Shown: in pieces, positions 37,429 to 40,000 of the stretch
How positions within the stretch are numbered: the stretch's first letter is position 1
How the letters are laid out: each line of letters opens with the position of its first letter
Assembly (NCBI GenBank): GCA_009760855.2
Contig: WPIO01000085.1
Location: 362,501 to 402,500, forward strand
Length of the DNA: 40,000 nucleotides
Reading direction: 5' to 3'
DNA from: Cristatella mucedo
Taxonomy: Eukaryota; Bryozoa; Phylactolaemata; Cristatellidae
The notes under the pieces: model-generated
What the model saw: only the letters and a program-made list of their open reading frames with translations
Told to the model about the DNA's origin: nothing
Databases searched by the model: none
Translations under genes and position numbers: made by a program

Positions 37429-37544
37429 GTACGTGTGACCTACACTTGATCTTGTGACCTTGTGACCTCTTGCCAGCTGCTGGCTGGAAAGTCACACATA
37501 TGCACCCGGTAGCCACTGTTGATGCTGCCTCCTGCGAGCTGCTC

Positions 37545-38338
37545 TGCCAGGATGCCACTGTGCCACGATGCCGCTGTGCCACGATGCCGCTGTGCCACGA
37601 TGCCGCTGTGCCACGATGCCGCTGTGCCACGATGCCGCTGTGCCACGATGCGCTGTGCTGTGCCACGATGCCGCTGTGCCACGATGCCGCTGTGCCACGA
37701 TGCCGCTGTGCCACGATGCCGCTGTGCCACGATGCCGCTGTGCCACGATGCCGCTGTGCCACGATGCCGCTGTGCCACGATGCCGCTGTGCCACGATGCC
37801 GCTGTGGCACGATGCGCTGTGCCACGATGCACGATCCACGCTGTGCCACGATGCCGCTGTGCCACGATGCCGCTGTGCCACGATGCCGCTGTGCCACGAT
37901 GCCGCTGTGCCACGATGCCGCTGTGCCACGATGCCGCTGTGCCACGATGCCGCTGTGCCACGATGCCGCTGTGCCACGATGCCGCTGCTGCCACGATGCC
38001 GCTGCCACGATGCCGCTGTGCCACGATGCCGCTGTGCCACGATGCCGCTGTGCCACGATGCCGCTGTGCCCACGATGCCGCTGCCACGATGCCGCTGTGC
38101 CACGATGCCGCTGTGCCACGATGCCGCTGTGCCACGATGCCGCTGTGCCACGATGCCGCTGTGCCGATGCCGCTGTGCCACGATGCCGCTGTGCCACGAT
38201 GCCGCTGTGCCACGATGCCGCTGTGCCACGATGCCGCTCTGCCACGATGCCGCTCTGCCACGATGCCGCTCTGCCACGATGCCGCTCTGCCACGATGCCG
38301 CTCTGCCACGATGCCGCTCTGCCATGATGCCGCTCTGC
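37545..38338. repeat. Minisatellite, about 49 copies of a 16-bp unit
   Basis: Unit GCCACGATGCCGCTGT. Small deletions near 37648, 37805-37840, 37985-38000, 38068 and 38163. The last seven or so units carry GCTCT instead of GCTGT. All the long frames here are repeat artefacts. Confidence 0.99.
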
Positions 38339-38779
38339 AGCTCTCTGTCGCCGCTGCTGCTCTGTCGTCATGTTCTTACTAACGAGCACCCACCGGCCGT
38401 GCTTTGCCGCGGTCAGCGCCTTGTCGCTGTGTAGATGTCGTCGGTCGTGGCAGAGGTGGTGCTTTCCTTCTGCCATTTCGCTATGCCACAGCCGTGTAGG
38501 TTTCAGTTGTTAGTGACAGAGCGATGCAACCGAAAGAGACTGTCGCCAGTGGCACCAGCCAATGTGTGGGCTGTGGGGCCACCGAGACTGCCACACGACA
38601 TGTCTTAGCGGTCGTTGCCAGTGAGGTCGGTACGAGTGAGCTCGGTACAAGTGAGGTCGTTACCAGTGTGCACAGTCAGTGCCAAGGGCAAAGGCTCTAT
38701 GTCGCAGCATGAGTTGCAGGGAGCTGTAAGCTCCTGCTGCTGCTGCTGCCACCGGGTTATTCGACATGCTCTGCCTCGT

Positions 38780-39290
38780 AGTAATAATAATAATAATAAC
38801 ACACTTAAAAAGTGCTTCTAGGAGGCTCATTCTCTTTCTAGGCGCTTTGCATTTGCTGCAAAGGCAACACGGTCGAATGGTGATTGGTATCATGCTTGGT
38901 TAACAACAAGAACAACATGGTTAGGGGCGACATGCACAGGGTCAGAATGCAAGTGTGGTTAGTGGCAGCATGCACGGTGTCAGCACGCATAAGCACATGA
39001 AGGACGAGTCACAGGGACCCACTAAATGCTGTCATAAATAGGTGTTTTTAAGTTCTTTTTAAATGTGGTCAAGTCCGGGGATGTTGTGACACGAGTCAGG
39101 AAGTGAGTCCTAGGCTTTGGGTGCATACCAACTAAAGGCACGGTCTCCAAAGGATTTGAGGTTTGTACAGGGTATAGGTAAACAGTTAGTTTCCGAAAAC
39201 CGAGTGGTACGATGCTTGGCCTGGTTGGGCAGTAGATCTGATAGGTAGGCTGGAGCCAAAGAATGGAGTGATCTATAAGGGAAGTGGCAG
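38780..39290 (-). mobile_element. Family-B LINE 3' part (minus)
   Basis: ATT tail and hairpin at 38780-38864, 3' UTR, then the reverse of the terminal ORF block (complement of TTTAAAAAGAACTTAAAAAC and of the FGDRAF region near 39130) up to about 39290. Confidence 0.9.
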
Positions 39291-39712
39291 AACCTTAGCG
39301 GCCATCGAAGCAGGAAGAGGAGTGAGCCAAAGCAGGCAGGTGGTGGTGGTAGCTCGGAAGGCCGCCGGGCAAGGGAGCGGAAACGCCGCCACTGTACTGC
39401 TTGTTGGCTGGCACGAGCATGATCGGTATAGCTTGCCGTTTAAGCACTAGAGGTGCGCTCAGCTCAGCCGCTGCGTATCCTGGTTGGTGTGGTGAGTGCC
39501 TCCACGCGATGGGAGCTATAGGGACTTGGGCTGAATCCGATCGACAGAGACACGGTTTTCTGCTGCTCTTTCGTTTTATTTTGTCGTCTCATTGCCGCCG
39601 GCCACTGGCAGTGCCCTGAGGTGGCGGTAGGGGTACGATCGTGTCATCGCCACCACGTGGTTCCGCCCTATGGCCGAAGCTCCGGCTGCCCTATGGGCAC
39701 CCTCAATGCCGG

Positions 39713-39787
39713 CACGTGACTGGCAGGGTGATCACGTGACTGGCAGGGTGATCACGTGACTGGCAGGGTGAGCACGTGACTGGCAGG
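39713..39787. repeat. 20-bp tandem repeat, four copies, each with an E-box
   Basis: Unit CACGTGACTGGCAGGGTGAT, starts at 39713, 39733, 39753 and 39773; the last copy ends in GGGGG. Confidence 0.97.
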
Positions 39788-40000
39788 GGGTAAAAAGTGC
39801 TCGTGCAGCCTGTCGGTCGGATTGAATGAACCAGGAGGCTGCAAATCCCTTATTCCCACTCATCCGACTGTTGTTTTGTTCTTGGTGCCTGCATTTTGTT
39901 CTGCTTTGCTGTCTTTCCGGAGCATCGCTAGGTGGCTGCTGCAAAAAGTACACTTTGGAAATCCCCGCATTTTCTTTTAATTGACATTGAGCTTGTGGCC

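Larger units (their letters stand above)
37429..40000 (+). other. GALNT7-like intron 7, continuing past the window
   Basis: It contains the 16-bp minisatellite, a minus-strand family-B LINE end and an E-box tandem repeat. The segments 38340-38770 and 39300-39700 show no recognisable coding sequence. Confidence 0.75.

Noticed and set aside
37545-38338. CRISPR-like array
   Set aside because: Units are contiguous with no spacers, and the genome is animal.

Overview
This is a window of animal nuclear DNA, most likely from an invertebrate. Coding sequence is split into short exons with GT-AG introns. The rest is dense with GA/CT, GT, AT and ATT microsatellites and with broken non-LTR retrotransposons. 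I cannot name the species. No rRNA gene, intact tRNA gene, CRISPR array or prokaryotic operon was seen.

Three host genes were recovered by reading exon peptides across splice sites and checking that phases agree. (1) Legumain (asparaginyl endopeptidase, peptidase C13), + strand, eight exons from 241 to 8736. The 5' part lies outside the window; both catalytic residues (His in DHG, Cys in EACESGS) are present. (2) RTF1 (Paf1-complex subunit with a Plus3 domain), - strand, start codon at 31466, stop at 10158, fourteen exons, about 794 codons. One donor (near 24438) is tentative, and a small N-terminal exon could be missing. (3) A GALNT7-like polypeptide N-acetylgalactosaminyltransferase, + strand, start codon at 31907, seven exons to 37428, continuing beyond the right edge. 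Its fifth exon has an in-frame TAG just before the DxH metal-binding motif.

Layout: legumain and RTF1 converge tail-to-tail, with candidate poly(A) signals at 9091 (+) and 9243-9248 (-) about 150 bp apart and a 17-G run between them. RTF1 and the GALNT7-like gene diverge head-to-head, with 440 bp between start codons in a CpG-rich stretch. The three proteins belong to unrelated pathways (lysosomal proteolysis, transcription elongation and histone modification, Golgi O-glycosylation), so no operon-like functional link is implied.

Introns and intergenic DNA hold two LINE families. Family A has a 3' end with an ATTAC-type repeat. Family B has a 3' end carrying a hairpin (GCGCC...GGCGC) followed by (ATT)n. 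About eighteen copies of the family-B hairpin tail are scattered on both strands. One of them is joined to a tRNA-like head, suggesting a SINE that borrowed the LINE tail. Four perfect or near-perfect foldback repeats, a 790-bp minisatellite of 16-bp units, a 446-bp GA tract beside an RTF1 exon and an excess of the E-box octamer CACGTGAC are the main unexplained structures. I found no clearly new multigene system.
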